Program-made: the position numbers and the translations under genes | Assembly (NCBI RefSeq): GCF_900119495.1 | Contig: NZ_LT632435.1 | Span: 1,237,847 to 1,301,846 of the forward strand | Source of the DNA: Arcanobacterium urinimassiliense | GTDB lineage: Bacteria > Actinomycetota > Actinomycetes > Actinomycetales > Actinomycetaceae | Direction of reading: 5' to 3' | Length of the DNA stretch: 64,000 nucleotides | Shown: one piece after another, positions 33,612-42,699 of the stretch | Numbering within the stretch: the stretch's first letter is position 1 | How the letters are laid out: each line of letters begins with the position of its first letter | The notes under the pieces: model-generated | Database searches by the model: none | The model's input: only the letters and a program-made list of their open reading frames with translations | What the model was told of the DNA's origin: nothing

Positions 33612-34920
33612 AGAAGAGCGCCCGACCCGCATTTATATTGGCAGGCTAGCAGGCACTACCGTATTCGACCCTATCGGCGATCGGGTAGGGAAAGTGATGG
33701 ATGTAGTGGTGCTTTTCCGTCTACTCTCTGCCCCTTTAGTGGTGGGTTTGGTAGTAGAGGTAGCGGGAAAACGGCGCGTATTCATGCCGCTCACCCGCAT
33801 TATCGCCATTGAAAATGGGCAAGTAATATCCAATGGGCTGGTCAATTTACGCCGTTTTTCGCAGCGCTCTACCGAAACTTTAGTGGTGGGAGAAATTCTC
33901 GATCACCAAGTTGATTTTAAAGATGGCAGTGGGAAAGCTTTTATCGAAGATGTGGCGATGGAGAGCACTCGCGCGCGCGAATGGCGCCTCACCTACCTCT
34001 ATGTGCGCATGGCAAAAGGCGGGAAAGATGCCGGAAATAAGATCATTACCCCTATTTCCGAAGTGACTGGTTTAGCCTCCAAAATTGAAAACCAAAAAGC
34101 GAGTGCGTTAATTTCCCAGTTAGAAGGATTAAAAGCTCCAGATGTGGCCGATGTGTTGCGGGAACTTCCCCATCACCGGATGGTCTCCGTAGCCAGTCAG
34201 CTCCGCGATGCTCGCCTTGCCGATGTGCTCGAAGAATTGGGTGAAGAAGATCGAGAAATCATCGTAGCGGGCTTAGATATTGAGCGCGCCGCCGACGTGC
34301 TCGAAGAAATGCAACCAGACGACGCCGCCGACTTAGTGGCCAGCCTGCCTAGTGCCCAAGCCGAAATTTTACTAAGTCGAATGCAACCGGATGACGCCGC
34401 CGACGTACGCCGATTGATGTCCTATGGAGAAAGGACTGCCGGTGGCTTGATGACTACTGAGCCAATCGTACTACCGCCAGATGCCACGGTAGCTACTGCA
34501 CTTGCTCACTCGCGACGTGCCGATGTGCCCCCCGCACTGGCAACGATGGTATTCGTCTGCCGTCCACCTCTTGAAACTCCGACGGGTCGATTCCTGGGCG
34601 TGGTACATCTGCAGCGTGCACTCCGAGAACCACCCGGCACAATGTTGGGAGAAATTTTAGATACAGATATCGAACCGGTCTCCCATGATGACGGTATCGG
34701 TACGGTGACCCGCTTATTAGCAACCTATAATCTGACGGCTATTCCCGTAACTTATGAAGGTATTCTTCTCGGCGCAGTATCAGTAGACGACGTCCTCGAC
34801 CACCTGCTGCCAGCCGATTGGCGCGAATACGACGAAGGCGTGCTGGATGCGGCAATAGATGAACGCCACGGAATGCTGCACACTAAAGCAGCAAAACACG
34901 AAGCTTTGCAGGAGGGGTGA
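33604..34920 (+). CDS. PRC-barrel/MgtE-N/CBS protein (Rv1232-like)
   Basis: A 438-residue soluble protein. Residues 5-90 resemble a PRC-barrel (VFDPIGDRVGKVMDVVV), residues 150-275 are MgtE intracellular N-domain repeats (VADVLRELPHHRMVSV, DDAADLVASLP, MQPDDAADV), and the rest is a CBS pair. The membrane domain of a true MgtE magnesium transporter is absent, so this is a sensor or partner rather than a channel. The same combination lies next to mrp and a DUF1003 gene in mycobacteria, as it does here. Confidence 0.8.
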   Translation: MSKEERPTRIYIGRLAGTTVFDPIGDRVGKVMDVVVLFRLLSAPLVVGLVVEVAGKRRVFMPLTRIIAIENGQVISNGLVNLRRFSQRSTETLVVGEILDHQVDFKDGSGKAFIEDVAMESTRAREWRLTYLYVRMAKGGKDAGNKIITPISEVTGLASKIENQKASALISQLEGLKAPDVADVLRELPHHRMVSVASQLRDARLADVLEELGEEDREIIVAGLDIERAADVLEEMQPDDAADLVASLPSAQAEILLSRMQPDDAADVRRLMSYGERTAGGLMTTEPIVLPPDATVATALAHSRRADVPPALATMVFVCRPPLETPTGRFLGVVHLQRALREPPGTMLGEILDTDIEPVSHDDGIGTVTRLLATYNLTAIPVTYEGILLGAVSVDDVLDHLLPADWREYDEGVLDAAIDERHGMLHTKAAKHEALQEG

Positions 34921-34923
34921 GAA

Positions 34924-35493
34924 ATGGCCGAAAATTTTGATCAACCACTAGATAAGAATGCGCGCAAAATTCGATCTAACCGCTCCCGTTGGGATAGTAA
35001 CGCCACTGGGGTGGTGGCAGAGCGCATTGCCCGTTTTACTGGCACTCCCCAATTCTTGATTTACTTGACGGTATTCGTCGCCCTGTGGATAGGGTGGAAT
35101 ACTCTTGCCCCGGAAGCCTGGCGTTTTGACAGTGTGGAAATTGGTTTTACTGCTTTGACGCTAATGCTTTCCCTGCAGGCTTCGTACTCCGCGCCCCTAA
35201 TTCTCTTAGCTCAAAACCGCCAAGATGACCGCGATCGGGTAACTGCCCAAAGAGACCGGCAGGTGGCAGCCCAGAATTTGGAAGATACCGAATACTTAGC
35301 GCGCGAAATTGCCGCTTTCCGTATCGCGATTTCGGAAGTAGCTACGCGAGATTTTATTCGCGGAGAGCTACGCGATGTAGTAGAAGATATTAAGAAATCA
35401 GAGATTCCACCGCGCACTTTAAGTGATAAGAATAAACGCATTGCCGAGTTGGAAGCCCGTATCGCCAAATTAGAAGCGGAACTGCATGGTTAG
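34924..35493 (+). CDS. DUF1003 membrane protein
   Basis: A 189-residue protein with two transmembrane helices (FLIYLTVFVALWIGWNTL and IGFTALTLMLSLQASYSAPLILL) followed by QNRQDDRDR and a C-terminal coiled coil of about 70 residues. This is the standard DUF1003 plan. It starts three bases after the MgtE-N/CBS gene and is probably co-translated with it. A role in ion or envelope homeostasis is only suggested by its neighbour. Confidence 0.85.
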   Translation: MAENFDQPLDKNARKIRSNRSRWDSNATGVVAERIARFTGTPQFLIYLTVFVALWIGWNTLAPEAWRFDSVEIGFTALTLMLSLQASYSAPLILLAQNRQDDRDRVTAQRDRQVAAQNLEDTEYLAREIAAFRIAISEVATRDFIRGELRDVVEDIKKSEIPPRTLSDKNKRIAELEARIAKLEAELHG

Positions 35494-35555
35494 TATTTTC
35501 TCTCTAAGTGACTTTCTTAATATCGCCCCTGTATTAGCCCAGTTAGGATAAATAT

Positions 35556-36683
35556 ATGAGCTTACCGACTGTAGAAGAAATAACCGCGACTCTCGCCACC
35601 GTAGTAGATCCGGAAATTCACCGCCCTATTACGGAAATAAATATGGTGGGAGATATAGATATTAACCCCGCAGGGGTGGCAAAAATAGAAATTCGGCTCA
35701 CCACTGCCGGCTGCCCCTTAAAAGATCAGATAAGCAGCGAAGTAAAAGAAAAAATTTCTGCTCTGCCGGGAATCTCGCAAGTCGAAGTGGTTTTAACGGA
35801 GATGAGTGCGGAGCAAAAAGCGGATTTGCGCAAGAAACTGCGCGGAGGCGTGGCACCAAAAGTTATTCCTTTTACCCGGAAAGAAAATTTGACGCGTGTA
35901 TACGCTATTTCCTCTGGAAAAGGCGGCGTAGGGAAATCTTCCGTCACGGTTAATCTCGCGGCGGCAATGGCGAAAAACGGGAAAAAAGTAGGAATTGTAG
36001 ACGCTGATATCTACGGATTTTCTATTCCCCAAATGATGGGGGTAACTACTCCTCCGCAGGTACTCGAAGGAATGCTTATTCCTCCCGTAGCGCATGGCGT
36101 AAAAGTAATTTCTATCGGCATGTTCATGGAAGAAAATACTCCCGTCATTTGGCGTGGCCCTATTCTCCATCGCGCTTTAGAGCAGTTTTTTGCTGATGTG
36201 CACTGGGGTGATTTAGATGTGCTCTTTATTGATTTACCTCCGGGGACGGGCGATGTACCTATATCGATTGCTCAGCTTATCCCGAAATCAGAGATTATAG
36301 TCGTCACTACTCCCCAAACTGCTGCCGTAGAAGTAGCAGAGCGAGCTGGATTAATGGCGAAACAGACGCAGCAGCGAGTAGTCGGCGTAGTAGAGAATAT
36401 GTCCTATCTGGAACTGCCAGATAATACCCGAATGCCTATTTTTGGCAGTGGCGGCGGAAAAGAAGTGGCAGAGCAGCTGAGTAGTATTTTAGAATACAAG
36501 GTGCCTTTATTGGCAGAAATTCCCTTGGAGCAGGCGCTACGGGAAGGCGGAGACGCCGGCGTACCGATTGCGATACAAGAAGAATCTAGCCCCGCCCAGC
36601 GAGCTCTCCAGGAAGTGGCAGAGCAGCTCGGTAAGCGTGCCCACGGTTTAGCCGGACTTTCCCTCGGAATTTCTCCACTTTAG
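35556..36683 (+). CDS. mrp: Mrp/NBP35-type Fe-S cluster carrier ATPase
   Basis: A 375-residue protein with an N-terminal MIP18/DUF59 domain (residues 1-95; EITATLATVVDPEIHRPI, TTAGCPLKDQI) and a P-loop ATPase with the deviant Walker A SSGKGGVGKSS. It carries the switch segment IDLPPGTGDV and ENMSYLELPD; the CxxC that binds the cluster in many Mrp proteins is not evident here after ENMSY, where LELPD is found instead. It is thought to carry Fe-S clusters to target enzymes. It is located next to the Rv1232-like and DUF1003 genes, as in mycobacteria. Confidence 0.88.
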   Translation: MSLPTVEEITATLATVVDPEIHRPITEINMVGDIDINPAGVAKIEIRLTTAGCPLKDQISSEVKEKISALPGISQVEVVLTEMSAEQKADLRKKLRGGVAPKVIPFTRKENLTRVYAISSGKGGVGKSSVTVNLAAAMAKNGKKVGIVDADIYGFSIPQMMGVTTPPQVLEGMLIPPVAHGVKVISIGMFMEENTPVIWRGPILHRALEQFFADVHWGDLDVLFIDLPPGTGDVPISIAQLIPKSEIIVVTTPQTAAVEVAERAGLMAKQTQQRVVGVVENMSYLELPDNTRMPIFGSGGGKEVAEQLSSILEYKVPLLAEIPLEQALREGGDAGVPIAIQEESSPAQRALQEVAEQLGKRAHGLAGLSLGISPL

Positions 36684-36730
36684 CCTATTCCGGGCTAAAA
36701 TAGAGAGCACAGAGCAGAGAGGATTTATTA

Positions 36731-37360
36731 ATGGGGCAAAATAAAGCCGCTTCGTGGGCTTATGCAGAAGAGCAGAGCAATGAGCCGGAATTGATTGCTC
36801 AGGCTCGCGCAGAAGCGGAAGAGTTGGGAATTGTTTCTCTCTCTCCGGCTACCGGCAGATTTCTCGCTCTATTAGCTTCTCTACCTCATATTCATAGTAT
36901 TGCTGAAGTAGGTACCGGCACTGGCGTAAGTGCTCTCTATATGCTGGGAGCTTCTCCGCAGGCAGCTATTACTACTATCGATATTGAAGCAGAAGCACAA
37001 AACTATGCCCGCCGGCATTTTTCCCAACTCGGTTTGCGCACTTCCCGGTATCGCCTAATCAACGGGCGTAGTGCTGATTTACTTCCTCGGCTTGCCGATG
37101 CCGCTTATGATTTAGTGCTTATTGACGGAGACCCTTTAGAAGCAGCCGGAGATACTCAAGAGGCAGTACGTATGCTGCGACCGGGAGGAATTCTTCTCGT
37201 AGCCCACGCTCTAAATGGCGATAGAGTAGCTAATCCGGCTCGCCGCGATGAAGCTACAGTAAGTCTGCGCAATTTAGGCTTAGAAATTTTGGAATCAGAA
37301 GCACTGCACTCATCTCTGATTCCTTTAGGAGATGGGCTACTCGTAGCTGTAAAACGCTAA
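36731..37360 (+). CDS. O-methyltransferase family 3 (CCoAMT-like)
   Basis: A 209-residue SAM-dependent methyltransferase. The SAM-binding loop EVGTGTGVSALYM, the acidic TIDIEAEAQNYARRHF and the metal-site strand DLVLIDGDP are all in place; the C-terminus has LRPGGILLVAHAL. The family includes caffeoyl-CoA and Rv1220c-type enzymes; the substrate is unknown. The gene has GAGAGGA upstream and stands alone. Confidence 0.85.
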   Translation: MGQNKAASWAYAEEQSNEPELIAQARAEAEELGIVSLSPATGRFLALLASLPHIHSIAEVGTGTGVSALYMLGASPQAAITTIDIEAEAQNYARRHFSQLGLRTSRYRLINGRSADLLPRLADAAYDLVLIDGDPLEAAGDTQEAVRMLRPGGILLVAHALNGDRVANPARRDEATVSLRNLGLEILESEALHSSLIPLGDGLLVAVKR

Positions 37361-37474
37361 ACTAACCCCAAATACTCGCTACCGCTAGCCCTAATCACGA
37401 CGACTAACCCCAAATACTCGCTACCGCTAGCCCTAATCACGACGACTATCCCCTATTTCACTACCGCCGGCCCT
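37361..37474. repeat. 42-bp tandem repeat, two exact copies plus partial third
   Basis: Units at 37361-37402 and 37403-37444 are identical (each begins ACTAACCCCAAATACTCGCT). A diverged partial third unit runs to 37474. It starts directly at the stop codon of the methyltransferase gene. No gene is found in this gap. Confidence 0.9.
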
Positions 37475-37539
37475 TAAAAATAGCTGAATCGACAGCGGTG
37501 CAAGTTGCGTTAAGTAGCAGTGCGAGTTGCGTTAATCTT

Positions 37540-37713
37540 CTAGAGGTTAACTATTTTCCCCAGCACTTCGTAAAGTTCGGCTATTTCTTCTTCTCCAAAC
37601 TCTAATACCATGCGTCCACCGCCTTCGAGAGGAATACGCAAAGTGGTACCGCGTATATCACGCTCCGCCTCTAAGGGGCCATCTCCAGTACGCGGTTTCA
37701 TTGCTGCCATTAG
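37540..37713 (-). CDS. DUF3117 family protein
   Basis: A 57-residue protein beginning MAAMKPRTGDGPLEAERDIRG, the diagnostic start of DUF3117, with PLEGGGRMVLEF in the middle. It is a small conserved actinobacterial protein of unknown function. The frame opens earlier with MRVIAGRREL, but family members start at MAAMKPRTGDGP, and a GGGAAGGAGAG site precedes it. Confidence 0.9.
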   Translation of the reverse strand, partial: LMAAMKPRTGDGPLEAERDIRGTTLRIPLEGGGRMVLEFGEEEIAELYEVLGKIVNL

Positions 37714-37795
37714 TTCTCTCCTTCCCGCGATTACTCGCATTACTCTCTATTCTACGCGAAATAACGGAAAAGCAAGAAGTAAATTTTTCTGCCGA

Positions 37796-38575
37796 CTACC
37801 GAGCTGTTTTTTCTGCTCTTTTTTCGTCAGCTAGGCGATGGATGCCTTTTTGCAAAGCAGCTATCACTTCTTCACAAGTATCTACAACCGTAAATAACTC
37901 CATATCGCTCTCATTGATCATTCCCTCAGCTAAAAGGCGCTTCTCAATCCACTGGGCTAAACCAGCCCAGTATTCTCTCCCCACTAAAATTACTGGGAAT
38001 GAAGATATCTTATGCGTCTGCACGAGAGTGAAAGCTTCAAAAAGTTCATCGAGAGTACCAATACCTCCCGGCATTACGATGAATCCTAAAGCATATTTGA
38101 CGAACATCAACTTACGTACAAAAAAATAACGGAAATTAATTCCAAGATTTACGTACTCATTCATTGACTGCTCAAAAGGCAATTCAATTCCCAGCCCAAC
38201 TGATACGCCACCCGCCTGCGCAGCTCCTTTATTAGCTGCTTCCATGATTCCCGGGCCAGCGCCCGTAATTACTGCATAGTCTAACTCCACCAGCCGCGCA
38301 GCTATTTTTTCAGCCAGTTTATAAAATTCGCTATCGCGGGCAGTCCGAGCTGAACCGAAAATAGACACCGCCGGGCCGAGATTGGCCAAGGCATCAAAGC
38401 CTTCTACAAATTCCGCTTGGATGCGCAGTACTCGCCAATTATCTGAGTGCACAAATTCGGTATCTTGCCGGGGGCGCAGTAAATTCGCATCCGTGGTTTC
38501 AGTAGGAATCTGGGAACCCCGAAAAAATATGGGGCCTTTCTGATATTTCTTATTCTGTCTTTCTACTTTCTTCAC
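37796..38575 (-). CDS. LOG-family protein (TIGR00730, cytokinin-activating nucleoside 5'-monophosphate phosphoribohydrolase type)
   Basis: A 259-residue Rossmann-fold protein with the LOG signature PGGIGTLDE and the paired GAGPGIMEAANKGA. LOG enzymes split the N-glycosidic bond of adenosine monophosphate derivatives. This is the long actinobacterial form with an extra N-terminal part (GPIFFRGSQIP). I use GTG at 38575, which follows CTGAGA; a TTG at 38611 is possible. In mycobacteria the corresponding gene is Rv1205-like. Confidence 0.83.
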   Translation of the reverse strand: MKKVERQNKKYQKGPIFFRGSQIPTETTDANLLRPRQDTEFVHSDNWRVLRIQAEFVEGFDALANLGPAVSIFGSARTARDSEFYKLAEKIAARLVELDYAVITGAGPGIMEAANKGAAQAGGVSVGLGIELPFEQSMNEYVNLGINFRYFFVRKLMFVKYALGFIVMPGGIGTLDELFEAFTLVQTHKISSFPVILVGREYWAGLAQWIEKRLLAEGMINESDMELFTVVDTCEEVIAALQKGIHRLADEKRAEKTAR

Positions 38576-38641
38576 ACTCTCAGAATATCGATTGTGAATA
38601 GTAAAACCCAAAAAATACCAAAACTACTCCCACAGCTTTCT

Positions 38642-39766
38642 TTAGCGTAAATTTTCTAAAGCAGCTGGCAGATTATCCACTACCTCTTTTACTCGCTGCG
38701 CCTGCTCCTGCGTGGTCACGAAAAGTACATCGGCACATTCCACCACTACCGCTTTTTCTATTCCCAAGACGACGACGGGCTTTTCCGCGCTGTATATTAG
38801 CGCATCCGGAGCCGCTAGCGTCTGCACCAAAGCTTTTGCATCCCGCGGCAGTTGCAGAGGATTACCCGGCGCCGCAGCTGGAGCTTTTTTCGCTAAGACT
38901 TCCGCCAAAGATTTATAATCCCCTACGTCTGACCAACCCATTTCTACTGGCACTGTAGCTACCCCGCCCTCTTTAGCTAGCGGCTCGGCGATTGCGTGAT
39001 CGATAGCTATTTTCGGCAATTTTTCCCAGATATCAGCGATAGCCGCCCCGCGATTGGGAGTATCCCAGGCCGCAGCGAGATCATTCAAGCCGGCCGCTAA
39101 TTCCGGTTGAAAACGCTGCAGCGCGGCCAACAGCACAGATGTCCGCGCGATAAACATTCCCGCATTCCATTTGTATTCGCCACTTAAAAAATAATTGGTG
39201 GCGATTTCTTTTTCCGGTTTTTCTAAAAATTCTGCTACTGCAAAAACGGGAAAATCTGCCCGCGCCGCCGGAATAGACAATTGCTGTTGAGCATGAATAT
39301 AACCAAATCCGGTGGCAGGAAAATCTGGGGTAATGCCGATAGTGGCCACATAGCCAGCAGCAGCCGCCGCAATCGCAGAATCCAATGCTCTCTGGAAAGC
39401 TAGTGTATCTTCGATGTGGTGATCGGCGGCAAAAGAACCAATTATCACTTCTCCGTGCCGCCGCTGCAAAATCGCTGCCGCTAACCCAATAGCAGCCATG
39501 GAATCACGCCCACTGGGCTCTGCAAGTAAGTTTTCAGCCGCAATCTGCGGCAATTGCTGGCGCACCATAGGTAAATGCGCTGCCCCCGTCACAATCACAA
39601 TGCGCTCCGCTGCCTGCGGAGCTAAGCGATGCACCGTTTCCTGCAGCATACTTTGGCCACTGTTGGTTAAATCAGTAAGAAACTTCGGAAAATTACGCCG
39701 CGAAATTGGCCATAACCGAGTACCGGCTCCGCCGGCTGGAATAATGGCATAAAAATCTTCCCGCAT
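38642..39766 (-). CDS. manC: Mannose-1-phosphate guanylyltransferase
   Basis: A 374-residue nucleotidyltransferase that makes GDP-mannose for cell-wall glycans and glycolipids. The N-terminus has IPAGGAGTRLWPISRRNFPK, the nucleotide-binding motif, and later SFAADHHIED, FLEKPEKE, NAGMFIAR and GWSDVGDY. No C-terminal phosphomannose isomerase domain is present, as is normal in actinobacteria. The gene stands alone with short gaps on both sides. Confidence 0.9.
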   Translation of the reverse strand: MREDFYAIIPAGGAGTRLWPISRRNFPKFLTDLTNSGQSMLQETVHRLAPQAAERIVIVTGAAHLPMVRQQLPQIAAENLLAEPSGRDSMAAIGLAAAILQRRHGEVIIGSFAADHHIEDTLAFQRALDSAIAAAAAGYVATIGITPDFPATGFGYIHAQQQLSIPAARADFPVFAVAEFLEKPEKEIATNYFLSGEYKWNAGMFIARTSVLLAALQRFQPELAAGLNDLAAAWDTPNRGAAIADIWEKLPKIAIDHAIAEPLAKEGGVATVPVEMGWSDVGDYKSLAEVLAKKAPAAAPGNPLQLPRDAKALVQTLAAPDALIYSAEKPVVVLGIEKAVVVECADVLFVTTQEQAQRVKEVVDNLPAALENLR

Positions 39767-39870
39767 GCTATTTTCCTTTCTTTCTTCTTTTTCTCAGCTG
39801 CAGTTTTAGAGTTATTATTTTCTTCCACCCTACTATGCAGCTTTTACATTAATCCACTAAGCCAAAAATC

Positions 39871-40956
39871 CTACTTCTCTGCCGGCAGTATTACTCCAGT
39901 AAAAGGATCATGCGGCCACTCCAGGGTAGCTGGAACGGTTTTGGTGACGTAGTTAGGGCACTCTTCTATATGCGGAAAAAATTCCTTATCTGGGCGCAGC
40001 TGCGCAGGCGGATTAGCGGTAAAAGCAGCCGCGATAAGGGTGATACGCGCCGTTAGATTCGCCCAGAGTAATAAGGTGGCTAGAGCAGCGAAAGAAGCCA
40101 GTAATGGATTGCCAGCTCCAGCAGAGATGACGGCAGTGCCTAGAGTGCGCAAAATAGTGATTGCTGCTCCTCCGCCCGCTGCACCGAGCAGCAAATCGCG
40201 GCGCGGCGGGCGGCATTGCGCTTGGAAACGGAAAAGAAAAATTAAGACTCCTCCGTCGAGCACAGCACTCAAGAAGAGACTAAAAAGGCGCAGCAGGAAT
40301 AGCCCGGCTGCGGAAGAAAATCCGAGTAGTTTTAGAAGCGGGACTCCGAAAAAATAAGTAACACCGGTGAGAAAACTTGCTGCTATGAGGGCAAAGCCCA
40401 GGACGAAAAATCCTCCTAGATCCCAGAGTTTTCCGGTGAGGAAAGTAGCTGGAAATTTAGCGATTCCGAAAATTGATTGAATGGCCAAACGGAGCGCCGT
40501 CATTAAGGAAAGTGCTGACCAGAGCAATAAGAGCAGGGAAAGAATCGTGAGTAAGGGGAAAGATTCTTTAATGATTAAATTTTCCGGATTTATTAAGCCC
40601 TCTGGATGGGAAGGAGTTTGTAATAAGCCCGGCAAACGGCTATTGAGTTGGGCGGTTAGGCGAAGAAAAAATTCTCGATTGCTGCCCAAGAAAAAAGAAA
40701 AGAAAGTAAAAGCTAAGGTGAGTACACCCGCAATTGTAAAAATTACTGTATAGGCGATGCCACCTGCTAATAGGTTTCCCCGTACCGCTCCGTAGCGCTG
40801 CATTGCCCGCACTAGGCGCAGATTCAAAATCTGTGCAGAAACCTCTGCGAGCCGTGTTTTCCCCTGCTCCCGCCGGCACTTTTTCAGCTGCTGCTTTTCC
40901 GAGTGAAGCGAAATATCAGAAGCCGGCGGCGAAGCAGAAAAATTTTTATCTACCAT
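39871..40956 (-). CDS. YihY/UPF0761 family membrane protein
   Basis: A 361-residue membrane protein with six likely helices. It carries the family pattern NLLAGGIAYTVIFTIAGVL early on and RRDLLLGAAGGGAAITILRTLG late. The hydrophilic termini face the cytoplasm. Function is unknown; the old name ribonuclease BN for relatives was a mistake. It lies 24 bases downstream of xthA on the same strand and is probably the last gene of the glyA-folD-xthA transcript. Confidence 0.85.
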   Translation of the reverse strand: MVDKNFSASPPASDISLHSEKQQLKKCRREQGKTRLAEVSAQILNLRLVRAMQRYGAVRGNLLAGGIAYTVIFTIAGVLTLAFTFFSFFLGSNREFFLRLTAQLNSRLPGLLQTPSHPEGLINPENLIIKESFPLLTILSLLLLLWSALSLMTALRLAIQSIFGIAKFPATFLTGKLWDLGGFFVLGFALIAASFLTGVTYFFGVPLLKLLGFSSAAGLFLLRLFSLFLSAVLDGGVLIFLFRFQAQCRPPRRDLLLGAAGGGAAITILRTLGTAVISAGAGNPLLASFAALATLLLWANLTARITLIAAAFTANPPAQLRPDKEFFPHIEECPNYVTKTVPATLEWPHDPFTGVILPAEK

Positions 40957-40979
40957 ATTTTCCGTAAGTAATTTTCTAG

Positions 40980-41795
40980 CTATTTGTATTCAATTACGAG
41001 CGGCGCATGATCGGAAAAACGCTCTGCATAGCTGGGAGCCCGATCTACTCGCTGCATAACAGCACGAGCAGCCAAATCAGCGTCACTCATCTGATAATCT
41101 ATGCGCCAGCCAGCGTCATTATCAAAAGCTTTCCCCCGCTGCGACCACCACGTATACGGCCCTTGTATATCTCCAGCTAAGTGCCGCTGCACATCCACGT
41201 ATCCAAATTCGCCAAACCACTTATGCAAATAAGCAATTTCTTTATCCAATACCCCAGAAGTCTTATTATGATTAGACTTCCAATTTTTTATATCTTTTTC
41301 GCCATATACGATATTGAAATCTCCAGCCACCAAAATATGTTTTTGCCGCGGAAAAGCCGGTATTTGCTGTAAGCGAGTGCTCACTTTATCTAAATGTGCA
41401 TATTTAGCTTGCATTTTCTCCGGATTATCAGCCACTCCTGAATGCAGATAGGCACTTACGAAAGTGGTTTCTAATTCCGGTACGTCTACCTCGAGCCAGC
41501 GCCCCGTATCTACATCCGGCGCCGCGCTTCCGCCTGCCGCAGCCGGCAAACCTATCTGCACTTCTCCCGCAGCATATTTTTTCTGCAAAGCAATAGCTAC
41601 CCCAGCCCGGCCTGCCAGCGCAGATGCATGAGCAAATACCTGATAAGAATCCCCTATTAGCTCCGGCAATAAATCCTCCGGCGCGCGTACTTCTTGGAGA
41701 AGTAGCACATCGGGAGAAGTCTCTGCCAGCCAAGCGGAGAATCCTTTTCGCACTGCGGCGCGGATTCCATTTACATTACAGGTAGCTACTAACAT
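40980..41795 (-). CDS. xthA: Exodeoxyribonuclease III (AP endonuclease)
   Basis: A 271-residue member of the EEP nuclease family. Key residues are seen in ATCNVNGIRAAV, LLLQEVRAP, AYLHSGV, VAGDFNIVYGEKD, WRIDYQM and SDHAPLV. It repairs abasic sites and trims 3' ends in DNA. An insert at residues 85-100 (GLPAAAGGSAAPDVDTG) is rich in Ala and Gly. It starts 16 bases after folD. Confidence 0.92.
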   Translation of the reverse strand: MLVATCNVNGIRAAVRKGFSAWLAETSPDVLLLQEVRAPEDLLPELIGDSYQVFAHASALAGRAGVAIALQKKYAAGEVQIGLPAAAGGSAAPDVDTGRWLEVDVPELETTFVSAYLHSGVADNPEKMQAKYAHLDKVSTRLQQIPAFPRQKHILVAGDFNIVYGEKDIKNWKSNHNKTSGVLDKEIAYLHKWFGEFGYVDVQRHLAGDIQGPYTWWSQRGKAFDNDAGWRIDYQMSDADLAARAVMQRVDRAPSYAERFSDHAPLVIEYK

Positions 41796-41810
41796 TTATA
41801 TTTCCTTATC

Positions 41811-42698
41811 CTAAGCACAAGAGTGCAGCTGCCGCTCCGCAGCTTCTACGATATTCACCAGCAGCATAGCGCGCGTCATCGGCCCGACTCCGCCGGGGTT
41901 CGGGCTCATATAACCAGCTACTTCCGCTACTTCTGGGCTCACATCGCCAATAATATGAGTTTTTCCTTCCTCATCTGCATAGCGCGTAACTCCCACATCA
42001 AATACTGCAGCTCCTGGTTTGACCATATCGCCTGTAAGTAAATGTGCCACACCTGCCGCTGCCACTACAATATCGGCTCGGCGCGTATGCGCAGCCAAAT
42101 CTGTAGTACCAATATGGCAAGAATCGACGGTGGAATTAATATCTGCCCGCGTCAAGAAAAGTGAAAGTGGGCGCCCAGCTGTTTTCCCCTGCCCTATTAC
42201 ACAGACATTTGCGCCATCCCAATTCACTCCCCCACGTTTACCTAACTCCACAATTCCCCGGGGAGTACACGGAGCCGGAGAGCAGAGTGGCTGCGTAGTA
42301 TTAAGCACTAAACGACCCAAGTTAATTGGATGTAATCCATCTGCGTCTTTCTCCGGAGATATCCGCTCCAGCACCTGCTCCGTATCGATTCCAGCTGGTA
42401 ATGGCAGCTGCACAATAAATCCAGTGCAAACCGGAGAAGCATTAAAAGAATCTACCGCGGAGAGTACATCTTCGGTGCAGGCATTTTCTGGCAATTCGAT
42501 GCGCATGGATTTAATTCCCACTTCTGCGCAGTCGCGATGCTTTCCCGCCACGTAAATACGTGATCCGGGGTCTTCACCTACGATAATGGTGCCTAAACCC
42601 GGAAAAATTCCCTCTGCGTGTAAATCTTTTATCCGCTGCTGCAGCTCTGCCTTTATCTCTGCCGCAACTTGGCGTCCGTCTAGTTTTTGCGCAACCAT
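41811..42698 (-). CDS. folD: Bifunctional methylene-THF dehydrogenase/cyclohydrolase
   Basis: A 295-residue enzyme that turns 5,10-methylene-THF into 10-formyl-THF with NADP. The catalytic Tyr and Lys are in [11 protein letters not shown], with [23 protein letters not shown] and [10 protein letters not shown] following. The nucleotide-binding [12 protein letters not shown] differs slightly from the usual GRSxxVGxP, with Gln-Gly-Lys in place of Gly-Arg-Ser. It begins one base after the glyA stop, so the two are one operon. Confidence 0.93.
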   Translation of the reverse strand: MVAQKLDGRQVAAEIKAELQQRIKDLHAEGIFPGLGTIIVGEDPGSRIYVAGKHRDCAEVGIKSMRIELPENACTEDVLSAVDSFNASPVCTGFIVQLPLPAGIDTEQVLERISPEKDADGLHPINLGRLVLNTTQPLCSPAPCTPRGIVELGKRGGVNWDGANVCVIGQGKTAGRPLSLFLTRADINSTVDSCHIGTTDLAAHTRRADIVVAAAGVAHLLTGDMVKPGAAVFDVGVTRYADEEGKTHIIGDVSPEVAEVAGYMSPNPGGVGPMTRAMLLVNIVEAAERQLHSCA

Positions 42699-42699
42699 A

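Noticed and set aside
37361-37474. Possible CRISPR array
   Set aside because: Identical 42-bp units touch each other without spacers and no cas gene is near.
42019-42555. A 178-residue plus-strand frame inside folD
   Set aside because: Antisense shadow of folD, which is a clear conserved enzyme.
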